From positions 434,001-498,000 of the forward strand of contig NZ_CP049332.1 in the NCBI RefSeq assembly GCF_011064285.1: 64,000 bases of DNA, in the 5' to 3' direction. Numbering within the stretch: position 1 is the first letter of the stretch; every line of letters begins with the position of its first letter. The position numbers and the translations under genes are program-made. Below the pieces are notes generated by a model. That model was not told where the DNA came from. It was given only the letters and a program-made list of their open reading frames with translations, and did no database searches. Below are positions 1-8,917 of this stretch, piece after piece. This stretch comes from Vibrio ziniensis. Its GTDB lineage: Bacteria; Pseudomonadota; Gammaproteobacteria; Enterobacterales; Vibrionaceae.

Positions 1-2
1 GC

Positions 3-1550
3 GCTTCTAAGTTCTTTCTAATGGAAGACGCAGTAACGCGTTTTATTAACTGTGCGAGTGAAAGAAAAGGTGAGGCATACGAAGGAATCGTTGTTGCAGA
101 AATCCGCAACGCGAATGTTGAAGTCATCTTGAGTGAGAACGACATGATTGCAAGCATGGTTGTAACTGGCGCTTATGGTGGGCGAGGGCTTCAAAGTGGC
201 GAGATCATCCAATCTTTAGCAGACGCAAACGTTATTAAAGGTATCAATAAAGCCGCATTGAAAAAAGTGTTCGTAATCAGTAACCGATTAGCTGGCGGTG
301 AGATCTTTACTCAGCCTGTGGCGCAGGGTAAAGAGGCGATTAACGGAAAAGATGCTAAGTTTCTTCCTTTGGTCGAGGATATCAATAAGCGCATTCTTGC
401 ACCGCAATCGGCAAAAGGCCAAGACAAAATTGATATGCGCGATTTAGGTGAAACTATCACCGTCAGTGAAAATGACCCGTTGATGCGACGTCAACCCGCA
501 ACAAAAGGTGAACCAGGCTTTACTGTCCAAGGCAAAATCATTCTTCCTAAACCAGGGGTAGATGTCGCTCTTGTTGCTGGTAAGGGGACACGTATCAGTC
601 CTACCAATCCTAACCTCCTATTAGCGTCTATCAACGGCATGCCAGTGTTTCGTAATAAAACTATCGATGTTGAAAACGCGATATGCCTCAATAACGTTAG
701 TGTAGCGACAGGGCATGTGAAGTTTAAAGGCAATGTTGTTATTACTGGTGATGTAGAACCCGGCATGATTGTTAGAGCGACAGGTTCAGTCACTGTTGGT
801 GGATTTATTGAATCCGCTGATGTTCAGGCTCAAGGCAATATTGAAGTTGGCAAAGGTATTATTGGCCACACGGCAACCGAAGGGGAAGAAAAGAGTTGTA
901 CTGTTAAGTCAGGCAGCACTATTAAAGCCAACTACGCTCAATATGCAGAGCTGCAAGCGGGGGAAGACATTTATCTTACTGTCCACAGTATGGGAAACGT
1001 CATTCGCTGTGGCAAAGATTTAACTGTTCTTGATGACCAACAAAAGCAAGGGACATTAAGTGGCGGCACTGCGAAAGTAGGAGGTAAAGTTGTGTGCTTA
1101 AACTTGGGTGTTGAAGGTGACACCATTACATTGGTTGAAGCATTCGCCAGTTTTGGCCGTTACAAAGAACGTATAGCGAACCATAGAGACCAATACAAGC
1201 AAGCTCAAGAAGGCACGATGGATGCCATACGTAAAGAGTTAGAATTTAAGAAGCGCCCGAAAGCGGAGCGTTCTGCTGAAGAAGAACTCGAGATTAATGA
1301 CAGAAAAGAAAAAGCGAATGAGCGCCTAGAGAAAGTAAAAAGTTCACTTGATTTGCTTAATGAAGAGTTTGAGCTCGCTTTGGCTGCCAATACCGTTGAA
1401 GCAAAAAATAAAGTATTTACTCATGTCACGGTTCAATTCAGCGATGAAAAAGTAGTTACAAAACGCGTTCGAGGTCCATCTGTCTTCGCTTTCAATCAAT
1501 ACGAAATTCAAGTTTCATCCAAGCTAGAAGATGAAGATGTAGGTGTTTAA
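3..1550 (+). CDS. FapA/DUF342 family protein, 5' end cut by window edge
   Basis: The frame is open from base 3 with no stop before the first ATG at 21. That ATG lacks an SD, and the codons before it read like family sequence, so this is the 3' part of a longer gene. The visible 500-odd residues match the DUF342/FapA family. Glycine-rich short beta turns run from about residue 200 to 340 (for example VVITGDVEPG and NIEVGKGIIG), as in a beta-helix. A charged coiled-coil follows at about 385-455, then a short beta tail. In Vibrio, FapA has been linked to polar flagellar assembly and to the glucose phosphotransferase protein EIIA; whether this copy does that is inference. It converges on the lap-like operon, with a hairpin terminator between them. 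Family assignment is secure, function is not. Confidence 0.85.
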   Translation, partial: ASKFFLMEDAVTRFINCASERKGEAYEGIVVAEIRNANVEVILSENDMIASMVVTGAYGGRGLQSGEIIQSLADANVIKGINKAALKKVFVISNRLAGGEIFTQPVAQGKEAINGKDAKFLPLVEDINKRILAPQSAKGQDKIDMRDLGETITVSENDPLMRRQPATKGEPGFTVQGKIILPKPGVDVALVAGKGTRISPTNPNLLLASINGMPVFRNKTIDVENAICLNNVSVATGHVKFKGNVVITGDVEPGMIVRATGSVTVGGFIESADVQAQGNIEVGKGIIGHTATEGEEKSCTVKSGSTIKANYAQYAELQAGEDIYLTVHSMGNVIRCGKDLTVLDDQQKQGTLSGGTAKVGGKVVCLNLGVEGDTITLVEAFASFGRYKERIANHRDQYKQAQEGTMDAIRKELEFKKRPKAERSAEEELEINDRKEKANERLEKVKSSLDLLNEEFELALAANTVEAKNKVFTHVTVQFSDEKVVTKRVRGPSVFAFNQYEIQVSSKLEDEDVGV

Positions 1551-1723
1551 CTCCTACGATAAATACCAATCTAGCAATCCATTGTTCAGTGAGCATTGAT
1601 AAGCAAATCCCCCGAACCAAGAAGGACTCGACGGAGCTTAACGGACGAATAGATGCTTGCATTCTATGCCTAATCTGCTCATGTTTTTAGTCAGAATGGT
1701 AAACATAACTTGTTGAAAACGAA

Positions 1724-1746
1724 AAAGGGAGCGATTGCTCCCCTTT
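1724..1746. terminator. Bidirectional hairpin terminator
   Basis: AAAGGGAGC, a GATT loop, then GCTCCCCTTT, with A-rich and T-rich flanks. It sits between the convergent FapA-like gene (stop at 1550) and the lapB-like gene (stop at 1769). The rest of 1551-1723 shows no gene. Confidence 0.7.
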
Positions 1747-1768
1747 GTTCTGGCTAATCTGTCTGTCA

Positions 1769-3883
1769 TTAATGTACAGCACGTATCTTACCCTGTTTAA
1801 GATCATTGAGGACGATTGACTTAGGACCGTCCGCAATAATACTGCCTTTTTCCATCACGATAACGCGGTCGACGACATCAAGCATTGATGTTTTATGAGT
1901 AATAAGAATCAGGGTTTCACTTGGTGTCAAGTGTCTAATTTGGCTCTTGATGTGCATCTCGGAGCGGTTATCCATTGCGCTAGTAGGTTCGTCCATCAGC
2001 AATACCGGTGGGCGTCCTAATAATGCGCGAGCGATTGAAACAGCTTGGCGTTGACCACCAGAAAGAAGCATGCCACCTTCACCGACTTGTCGCTCTAAGC
2101 CTGCAGGATCTTGTTGTGTAAAGACGGTTACACCTGCTCGGTTAGCCGCATCCATCACTTCCCTGTCATCCACCAGTGGACGGCCAAGAGTAATGTTGTC
2201 TCGGATAGTACCGTAGAACAGAACACTTTCTTGAGGAACACAACCTATGTTACGACGAATATCTATATGATGGAGTTGTTGGATATCTGTATCGTCAATG
2301 CGTACATGTCCTTCAGTCGGCTTATACAAGCCCATAATTAAGCGCTCTAACGTGGTTTTACCTGAACCAATACGTCCGATGATTGCCACTTTCTCGCCTG
2401 GGTTTATGGTCAGGCTTAAATCTCGAATCGACGCGATAGGAGAATCAGGGTAATGGAAAGTAACTTTATCCAATTCGATTTTGCCTTGGATCATCGGACG
2501 GTGTATATAGCGCTTTCCATGTTCTTGTTCATCCGGCATAGCCATAACTTGTTCAATAATTTTCAGAGAAGCTTTTGCTTGGTTATAGCGAGTAGAAAGT
2601 AGTGATAGCTGCACCATCGGACCAATAGCGCGACCGCTAAGCATTGTCGCGGCGATAAGTCCCCCCATGGTTAGATCACCCTTTGCGATCAAATAGACTC
2701 CTAGAATAATCATCCCAATGTTAGCTGCTTGTTGGACTAAACCTGCGGTACTTTGAATGCCATCCGTAATCCGTCGGCTCTTTATGTTCCAATTTGCCAT
2801 GTGAGAAATGGCTTCTTCCCAACGGTATTGGAATTGGCTTTGAGCGCCAAATAGTTTTACCGTTTCAAGGCCTGCTAGACTCTCAATCAAGTTTGCGTAC
2901 TTTTGAGAAGCGAGACGAGAACCTTCCTCAATTGCTCGGCGCAAGGGGGCCTGGATAAGAAACGAGTAGATAACAAGTATCAACACACCGGCTATAGGTA
3001 CGTAAACCAAATCCCCGGCCATCAGCCAAATAATGGCTAAGAATAGAATAGAAAACGGTAAGTCAATCAGCGATGAGATAGTCGCGGAAGTGAAAAATTC
3101 GCGTATGGATTCAAACTCTTGTAGGTGCCGAGCAAAAGCTCCAACTGATGGAGGTCTAGACTCCATCCGAATTCCCATTACTTTACTGAAGAGCTTAGAG
3201 GAGATGAGTATGTCGGACTTTTTACCCGCTATATCGATAAAGTAGTTACGTAGCATTTTCAACGCAAAGTCGAACAGAAAGATGACAAACACCCCACTGG
3301 CTAGAACCCACAATGTTTCGAATGCGAGGTTTGGAAGCACTTTATCGTAAACCAAGCGAGTAAACATGGGGGCAGCGATGGCGAATAGGTTAATTAATAC
3401 TGAAGCGAGCATTACATCGCGATAGATATTTTTTGATTGCCAAATCGTACCCCAGAACCAGTGTCCTTCTCGTGTTTTTAAAATCTCAGGTGAACGTTCG
3501 TCATAGCGAAATTGTTTTTTCACCATAAAGTAACGGCCCATAAAGCGGGCATTAAGCTCTTCAAGTGGGTAAGCGATTGGTACCATACCTGATTCAGCCG
3601 TTACAATTTCCGCTTCTTGCTTCTCTTCGTTGATACTATTGAGAACACAGGCTTCACTTCCTTTAAGAAGAAGAATAACAGGGAAAACTAAGTGAGGGAT
3701 GTCACTTAGATTGGAGCGGTTTTCTTTGGCGATAAGCCCTGCACGCTCTGCTGCGCGAGGAAAGAGAAAGGGTGTTAGCTTTCCATCTGTCAGCGGTAAT
3801 CCATTGATTAACGCATCAGGTGAATTCGCCAATCCATAATAACGACTCACATAGACCAGTGAATTAAGTAACGTATCTTGCAT
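1769..3883 (-). CDS. lapB: LapB-like type I secretion ABC transporter (permease/ATPase)
   Basis: 704-residue inner-membrane half-transporter of the type I secretion class that exports large RTX/Lap adhesins. The first ~130 residues are a C39-peptidase-like domain without the catalytic cysteine region, as expected for LapB. A six-helix membrane domain spans about 155-430. The ATPase domain has Walker A (GRIGSGKTT), signature LLSGGQRQA and Walker B (VLLMDEPTSAMD). It is the last gene of a four-gene minus-strand operon and starts 17 bases after the lapD-like stop. Partners in the operon are the HlyD-type adaptor and LapG/LapD. The outer-membrane TolC-like component and the adhesin are not in the window. 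The Lap assignment rests on this gene order plus the C39-like dead domain. Confidence 0.9.
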   Translation of the reverse strand: MQDTLLNSLVYVSRYYGLANSPDALINGLPLTDGKLTPFLFPRAAERAGLIAKENRSNLSDIPHLVFPVILLLKGSEACVLNSINEEKQEAEIVTAESGMVPIAYPLEELNARFMGRYFMVKKQFRYDERSPEILKTREGHWFWGTIWQSKNIYRDVMLASVLINLFAIAAPMFTRLVYDKVLPNLAFETLWVLASGVFVIFLFDFALKMLRNYFIDIAGKKSDILISSKLFSKVMGIRMESRPPSVGAFARHLQEFESIREFFTSATISSLIDLPFSILFLAIIWLMAGDLVYVPIAGVLILVIYSFLIQAPLRRAIEEGSRLASQKYANLIESLAGLETVKLFGAQSQFQYRWEEAISHMANWNIKSRRITDGIQSTAGLVQQAANIGMIILGVYLIAKGDLTMGGLIAATMLSGRAIGPMVQLSLLSTRYNQAKASLKIIEQVMAMPDEQEHGKRYIHRPMIQGKIELDKVTFHYPDSPIASIRDLSLTINPGEKVAIIGRIGSGKTTLERLIMGLYKPTEGHVRIDDTDIQQLHHIDIRRNIGCVPQESVLFYGTIRDNITLGRPLVDDREVMDAANRAGVTVFTQQDPAGLERQVGEGGMLLSGGQRQAVSIARALLGRPPVLLMDEPTSAMDNRSEMHIKSQIRHLTPSETLILITHKTSMLDVVDRVIVMEKGSIIADGPKSIVLNDLKQGKIRAVH

Positions 3884-3900
3884 TAATCTGACCTTTCCCT

Positions 3901-5811
3901 TTATTTATCGACAATGAAACCTTGGAATACTTCAATGAAGTGTTCAGATAAGAAGTCCAGCTGGGCCTGAGTTTCAACGCGAGAAGCGATGGTCTTAATT
4001 CCTAGGTTATTGGCTGTTCTTGAAATAGACGTTAAAGTGAATTTCTGCTTTTCATCGTCTAAGTGGTGAGTGAATAGATAATCTAGTTTTACGTATTTAG
4101 GTCTGAATTCGTTAATGTAATCCAATGATTGGAAGTTACGTCCATAGTTATCGACACCAAACTCCGCACCTGCAGAGCGTACTGCGTTACAGAACAGAGC
4201 TGTGTGATGAGGCGCGTTGATAAAACAGCTCTCTGGAATCTCAAAGTGGAGTAGGGAACATACTTCTTTGTGTTTAGCTAAAGTTTGTGTAATCCAGCGA
4301 ATAAAGCTTGGTTGTTCAATACTGCTTTGAGCGATGTTAATCGCTAGTGGCGCGTTAAACTCATTAGCCTCAAGTTTTTCTATCATTTTCTCAATAACGT
4401 ACTCATCAAATTGATGACTCGCGTTTAACTGCTCAAGTGCAAATAGGTACTGATTTGCAGTGTAGCGTCGCTCACCGTTATCGATAGCAGAGAACACTTC
4501 ACGATGGAAGGTTTCTCCCCAGCTATCATTTGCTGCTTGAAAACGATATTGGAACCAATCATGGTGCATAGCTTCTTCAACCAATGCTTTCCACTGCTGT
4601 TTGCCCATAATGATTTGATTAGCTTCGGCTTTAATAAATCCGTATTTGACACCAGCATTTGCTTTAGATGCTGCAACTGCGTTGTCGAGAAGCGAAAGAA
4701 CTTGAGTGGAAGTTTTCTTATTTTGATTATGCACAATGCCCAGATACACTTTTTCCTGAGTCATTCCTGTCGGATCTGCGCTGATGTCCTGCACGCACCC
4801 GAAAATGCTTTCAGCAACAACTTTGAGCTCGGCTTCATCCATATTTGGCAGAATAAAACCAAATTCATCAGTAGAGATACGGGCTATCGTAGTGTTTGGC
4901 GTAGAAAGTGTGACTTTCAAATGCTCTGCAAGGTTAGCAATCATTCCATCGCCCGCTTCATAGCCTTTCTCTTCATAGAGTTCTTTAATAAATTGAGCCT
5001 GAAGAATTGCCACACCACCTAATGCGCTTTCAGCCAACCAGCTACTTAATTGGTTCATGTAGTAGGCTCTATTACCTAAATGCGATACAGGGTCAATATA
5101 GGCCCGTTCGCGAAGTTGTTGAGCTTCCTGAGCCTGCGCTTTGAATGACTTCTCAACTTGTGCAGACATACTATTGATACCTTCAACTACGGAGATAAGA
5201 TCTTTAGTTTTAGGTAATGGGAGTGGGTCACCAAAGTAGTTGCGCGCCACCTGTTCCATCTTATCAACAATCATCTGTAATGGACGAAGAGCACGTTTAA
5301 CAATGAAGGCAATTGCTACTAAACCAGCAAAGAAAATTGTACCGAAAACTGTAGATAGTCGAATAAGAGCATTCCAAAATTGTGTATAGGCTTCTCCTGG
5401 GTGGCTAATTATTTCGACTTCAGCCAGTTGCATCCAACCACTAGTTACTACGCGTTGGTCATGAATTGGTTGAAATAGGTTTAAAGCAGTAAACCAAGCT
5501 GGCACATAACTTGGGTTAATAGGATAAGCACGTTCAATTTTTTGGTCATCGTCGAGGAATTTCAGCCTTACTAGCGAGTAAGTGCTTCCATCGAATAACG
5601 CATTGATAACCGATTCAACCGCGACGGAATCTTTATTCTCAAGGTACGGAGCAAGAGCTAAGCCAACGGTATTGATCGTATTGCTGACTTCAGAGCGTTG
5701 CTGTTGCTCTAAGTTGTCCCGAGTCGTGTTAAATTCGATAACGAATACCGAGGTTAACAGCAGTACAAATACAGTTATCATTCCTGCGACCAGTTGTTTA
5801 TATAGTGTCAT
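3901..5811 (-). CDS. lapD: LapD-like c-di-GMP receptor with degenerate GGDEF and EAL domains
   Basis: 636-residue inner-membrane receptor. An N-terminal membrane helix (about 8-27), a periplasmic domain (about 28-150), a second helix (about 152-172) and a HAMP region lead into GGDEF then EAL domains. Both catalytic signatures are broken: the GGDEF site reads STDEF, and the EAL motif region reads EVF. That is the hallmark of LapD, which senses c-di-GMP rather than making or cleaving it. In the Lap paradigm c-di-GMP-bound LapD sequesters the periplasmic protease LapG and so keeps the adhesin on the surface. It lies 5 bases after lapG. The first M (MTLYKQLVAG) is the only sensible start. High confidence in family; ligand specificity inferred. 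Confidence 0.92.
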   Translation of the reverse strand: MTLYKQLVAGMITVFVLLLTSVFVIEFNTTRDNLEQQQRSEVSNTINTVGLALAPYLENKDSVAVESVINALFDGSTYSLVRLKFLDDDQKIERAYPINPSYVPAWFTALNLFQPIHDQRVVTSGWMQLAEVEIISHPGEAYTQFWNALIRLSTVFGTIFFAGLVAIAFIVKRALRPLQMIVDKMEQVARNYFGDPLPLPKTKDLISVVEGINSMSAQVEKSFKAQAQEAQQLRERAYIDPVSHLGNRAYYMNQLSSWLAESALGGVAILQAQFIKELYEEKGYEAGDGMIANLAEHLKVTLSTPNTTIARISTDEFGFILPNMDEAELKVVAESIFGCVQDISADPTGMTQEKVYLGIVHNQNKKTSTQVLSLLDNAVAASKANAGVKYGFIKAEANQIIMGKQQWKALVEEAMHHDWFQYRFQAANDSWGETFHREVFSAIDNGERRYTANQYLFALEQLNASHQFDEYVIEKMIEKLEANEFNAPLAINIAQSSIEQPSFIRWITQTLAKHKEVCSLLHFEIPESCFINAPHHTALFCNAVRSAGAEFGVDNYGRNFQSLDYINEFRPKYVKLDYLFTHHLDDEKQKFTLTSISRTANNLGIKTIASRVETQAQLDFLSEHFIEVFQGFIVDK

Positions 5812-5816
5812 AGTAC

Positions 5817-6479
5817 CTACTCATCGTAACTGATTAGTGGTTTATTCAGTTTAAGAGAGCGCTCACGAGCGCGTAAATCATTCCAAAGGCTAAGGCGTGA
5901 AGAGTCACCAGCGAGCTGACCGTTCTTCGATTTCATTAGCCACAAGTTTTTACCGTTGAAACTGTATATTGGTAACAGATCCCTACGGGTTGAAGCGGGT
6001 TTTATTTCGCCGTTGATATTGTCTAAAATCAATGGCTCTGCATTCGGTGTTGAGTAATAGGCGAGAACCATGTGGAACTGATTTAGTTCGATGGCTTTTA
6101 CGTACACAAGGCGCAGTTTTAGGTCAGATACACCCAGCTCTAGCAGTGAGAAGTACTTGGCGATCGTGAAGTCTTCACAGTCGCCAGCATTACTCCCCAA
6201 GAACTCCAATGGAGTGGCCCAATAGTCGTTCTTACCCCAAAGTTGTACATCGTTGACAAAATAAAGTTGGTTAAAGAAACGGTTTACTTGGGTTAACTGT
6301 TCTCTTTCAGACAAGCCTTTATAACTCGCCATTTCTGTGCGCCAGGTAGCCACTCGCTTGCCAGCTCTTAGACCATAAGTTGAGGAGACAGCATCTATCC
6401 ATTGTTGCTCTTGTGTACTGACCGCCACAGAGAAGGATGAAGTAATTAGAATCAGCGTTGCAGCTAGCCAGCGCTTCAT
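5817..6479 (-). CDS. lapG: LapG-like periplasmic transglutaminase-like cysteine protease
   Basis: 220-residue protein with an N-terminal signal peptide (about residues 1-21). It belongs to the bacterial transglutaminase-like cysteine proteases (C93 family). The catalytic triad is visible: Cys101 in GDCEDF, His136 in NQFHMV and Asp153 in LILDNI. LapG cuts near the N terminus of the giant adhesin and releases it from the cell when c-di-GMP is low. It is encoded directly upstream of its presumed regulator LapD (5-base gap) and 56 bases after the adaptor gene, supporting one transcript. The substrate adhesin is not in the window, so the physiological target is inferred. Confidence 0.93.
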   Translation of the reverse strand: MKRWLAATLILITSSFSVAVSTQEQQWIDAVSSTYGLRAGKRVATWRTEMASYKGLSEREQLTQVNRFFNQLYFVNDVQLWGKNDYWATPLEFLGSNAGDCEDFTIAKYFSLLELGVSDLKLRLVYVKAIELNQFHMVLAYYSTPNAEPLILDNINGEIKPASTRRDLLPIYSFNGKNLWLMKSKNGQLAGDSSRLSLWNDLRARERSLKLNKPLISYDE

Positions 6480-6535
6480 TACATGTCCTTATCCATGAGG
6501 TTAGAACGGCTTAATTCATACTTGAGCATTCAGTG

Positions 6536-7927
6536 TTATTCCCGCAAAGCATTTTTCTTTGCTCTAAGAATCGGTTCTAGTAAGTATTCCATCACTGTGC
6601 GTTTACCTGTGATGATATCGATGGATGCGGTCATGCCTGGAATGATTGGCAGATTGCCTTCGTGGCCCAACGAAGTTTCATTGGTACGCACTCGAACCAA
6701 GTAAAAGCTATTACCTTCTTCGTCTTGGGTTGTATCTGCGCTAATGTGTTCTAGAGTGCCTTCTAAGCCGCCGTATTTAGTAAAATCATAGGCGCTAAAC
6801 TTCACAATGGCGTGTAAGTCAGGTCGTAGGAAAGCGATGTCTTGTGGTGCAATTTGCGCTTCGACGAGCAGAGTGTCTTCTGTCGGTACAATTTCAACGA
6901 TATCCATACCGGGTTGAATTACACCTCCAACGGTATTTACGTTTAGAGTTTTTACCGTACCTGTTACTGGTGAAACCACTACCGTTCGGTTTACTCTATC
7001 TTCTAGCCCTACCGCAGACTCGGTCATAGAAGAGAGCTTATCTTGCGCTTGGTTTAGCTCTTGTTGTTGTTGGGAACGAAATTTCTGAGCGGTATCGATT
7101 CTGCTCAACATCGCTTCGCGAATATTTGATTTCAGTACGGGAACCTTTAACTCACTGGAAGTGAGTTCGCGGCGGGTGTCATTTACCTGACGTTGTAGCT
7201 TAAGAAGTTCTATTCTTGGTACAACACCCTCATCTGCTAAAGGTTGAGTGATTTCCAGTTCTTTATTGGCAAAGTCGTAGCTTTGGCGAAGGTTCTTGAT
7301 TCGAGCTTGAATCTCAATTAACTCTTGCTGTTTCTGTTTAACTTGCTGTGACATAACTGAAATTTGGTTGCGCAGATTATCTAAATCTTGTTGATATTCT
7401 GCACGTTGACGAGCAACCAACTCAGGTTGAGTGTCTTTCAGTATAGGAGGGAAAGCGAGTTTGTTGTAATCGATACGAACACTATTCTCCCAGTTACTTT
7501 CACTGAAATCTTCGTCAATCATAACGCTAGAAAGTGACGCAGATAGCTGAAGTACGTTTGCTGTTAAGTTTGCTACTTGTTGTTCGCGTTCGCGAAAATC
7601 TGAACGAAAGCGAGTGTCATCAATCAGTATCAGTTGCTGACCTTTAGTCACTTGTTCGCCTTCACGCACCAGAATTTGTTTTACTAGACCACCTTCTAAA
7701 TTCTGAATTACCTGGACTTGTGATGAAGGGACAACTTTACCTTGGCCTCGGGTAACTTGATCAATCTCTGCCCAAGAAGCCCAAATAGAACCTATGATAA
7801 CAAAACATATTATTACCCAAAGTATGATACGAGCACTACTTGGAGTGTTGAGAAGTAGCGCAGCTGTCTGGTCATCAACATAGTCTAATTCTGTAGAAGT
7901 GAGCTTATGATAACTACTCTTGCTCAT
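6536..7927 (-). CDS. lapC: HlyD-family periplasmic adaptor of type I secretion (LapC-like)
   Basis: About 463 residues: a short cytoplasmic tail, one membrane helix (about 30-50), a long coiled-coil hairpin (about 95-320), then lipoyl/beta-barrel domains ending in a typical C-terminal TASIDIITGKRTVMEYLLEP stretch. This membrane-fusion protein bridges the LapB ATPase and an outer-membrane TolC protein. I chose the ATG at 7927 (MSKSSYHK), which has AAGGAA upstream; an in-frame ATG five codons earlier at 7942 has no SD. It is the first gene of the lap-like operon. The 7943-8199 region separates it from divergent pdxH and must hold both promoters, but no clear operator was seen. Confidence 0.9.
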   Translation of the reverse strand: MSKSSYHKLTSTELDYVDDQTAALLLNTPSSARIILWVIICFVIIGSIWASWAEIDQVTRGQGKVVPSSQVQVIQNLEGGLVKQILVREGEQVTKGQQLILIDDTRFRSDFREREQQVANLTANVLQLSASLSSVMIDEDFSESNWENSVRIDYNKLAFPPILKDTQPELVARQRAEYQQDLDNLRNQISVMSQQVKQKQQELIEIQARIKNLRQSYDFANKELEITQPLADEGVVPRIELLKLQRQVNDTRRELTSSELKVPVLKSNIREAMLSRIDTAQKFRSQQQQELNQAQDKLSSMTESAVGLEDRVNRTVVVSPVTGTVKTLNVNTVGGVIQPGMDIVEIVPTEDTLLVEAQIAPQDIAFLRPDLHAIVKFSAYDFTKYGGLEGTLEHISADTTQDEEGNSFYLVRVRTNETSLGHEGNLPIIPGMTASIDIITGKRTVMEYLLEPILRAKKNALRE

Positions 7928-8199
7928 TGGGTTCCTTGTCATTGTTCGGCTGACTGAATTTACCTATAAGAATAAATGTTAATTATGGAATCAGTATAGC
8001 GATTTCCATTTAATTTTTGAATTTATTCATTTTTTCGATGGATTTATTGTTCTTATTGCTTACTCGTTTTGTTTGACAGCTATTTTATTAACTTTAGTTA
8101 AGATCATAATTTATTTACGTTATGGTCCATTTATAGGTGAACTACTTGAGTTATTGAACAGTTCAGAGGACAATCGGCAAAAAATTACGAGGAGTAGAA

Positions 8200-8835
8200 A
8201 TGGATCTTTCAGATATTCGCCGAGAGTATATTCAAGGTGGTTTGAGACGTAAGGATTTACTTGCCGATCCTATTGACCAGTTTAACTTGTGGTTACAACA
8301 AGCGATCGATGCAAAACTGACTGACCCTACAGCGATGACTATCGCGACGGTTGATCAAAATGGTCAGCCTTTTCAACGAATTGTTTTGCTAAAAAATTTA
8401 GATAAAAATGGTTTCGTTTTCTACACCAATTTGGGTAGCAGAAAAGCACAGCATATTGAGCACAATAATAAAGTTAGTATTCATTTCCCTTGGCACCCTC
8501 TAGAAAGACAAGTTCATATTACAGGTACAGCAGAAAAACTGACTACTCTGGAGAACATGAAGTATTTCACTTCTCGTCCGAAAGATAGCCAAATTGCAGC
8601 TATTGCAAGTCACCAAAGTAGCCGTATTTCGGCTCGTGGTATTTTGGAAGGTAAGTATTTAGAACTGAAGCAGAAGTTTGCTAATGGTGAAATACCTGTC
8701 CCCAGTTTTTGGGGAGGATATCGTATCAAACCTGAGAGTATTGAATTCTGGCAGGGGGGAGAGCATCGTTTGCATGACAGATTTTTATTTAGTAAAACGA
8801 ATGATATGTGGACAGTTGATCGATTAGCTCCATAA
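8200..8835 (+). CDS. pdxH: Pyridoxamine 5'-phosphate oxidase
   Basis: 211 residues, the usual length for PdxH. This FMN enzyme oxidises pyridoxine or pyridoxamine 5'-phosphate to pyridoxal 5'-phosphate, the last step of vitamin B6 synthesis and salvage. Recognisable blocks are the N-terminal [11 protein letters not shown], the FMN-binding [18 protein letters not shown], and the C-terminal [14 protein letters not shown] and RLAP ending, which contribute to the FMN and substrate site. The ATG at 8200 has GAGGAG seven bases upstream. It is monocistronic: a strong hairpin follows 24 bases after the stop. It is a housekeeping gene with no evident link to its neighbours. Confidence 0.97.
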   Translation: MDLSDIRREYIQGGLRRKDLLADPIDQFNLWLQQAIDAKLTDPTAMTIATVDQNGQPFQRIVLLKNLDKNGFVFYTNLGSRKAQHIEHNNKVSIHFPWHPLERQVHITGTAEKLTTLENMKYFTSRPKDSQIAAIASHQSSRISARGILEGKYLELKQKFANGEIPVPSFWGGYRIKPESIEFWQGGEHRLHDRFLFSKTNDMWTVDRLAP

Positions 8836-8859
8836 GCTAGCCTTTATCACAATATAAAA

Positions 8860-8895
8860 CAAAAGGGGGGAATAATGCGTTATTCCCCCCTTTTG
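8860..8895. terminator. Strong bidirectional terminator
   Basis: A perfect 16-base-pair stem (8860-8875 with 8880-8895) around a TGCG loop. It has six consecutive G:C pairs and A/T-rich ends that give a U-tract in either direction. It lies between the convergent pdxH and SUMF1/PEGA genes. Confidence 0.92.
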
Positions 8896-8917
8896 TTTGC
8901 GTTAATTTCGTTGCTGT

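Noticed and set aside
1551..1720. ERIC-like or insertion repeat in the gap after the FapA-like gene
   Set aside because: Only a short imperfect palindrome (ATAGATGC/GCATTCTAT) and no recognisable repeat consensus.
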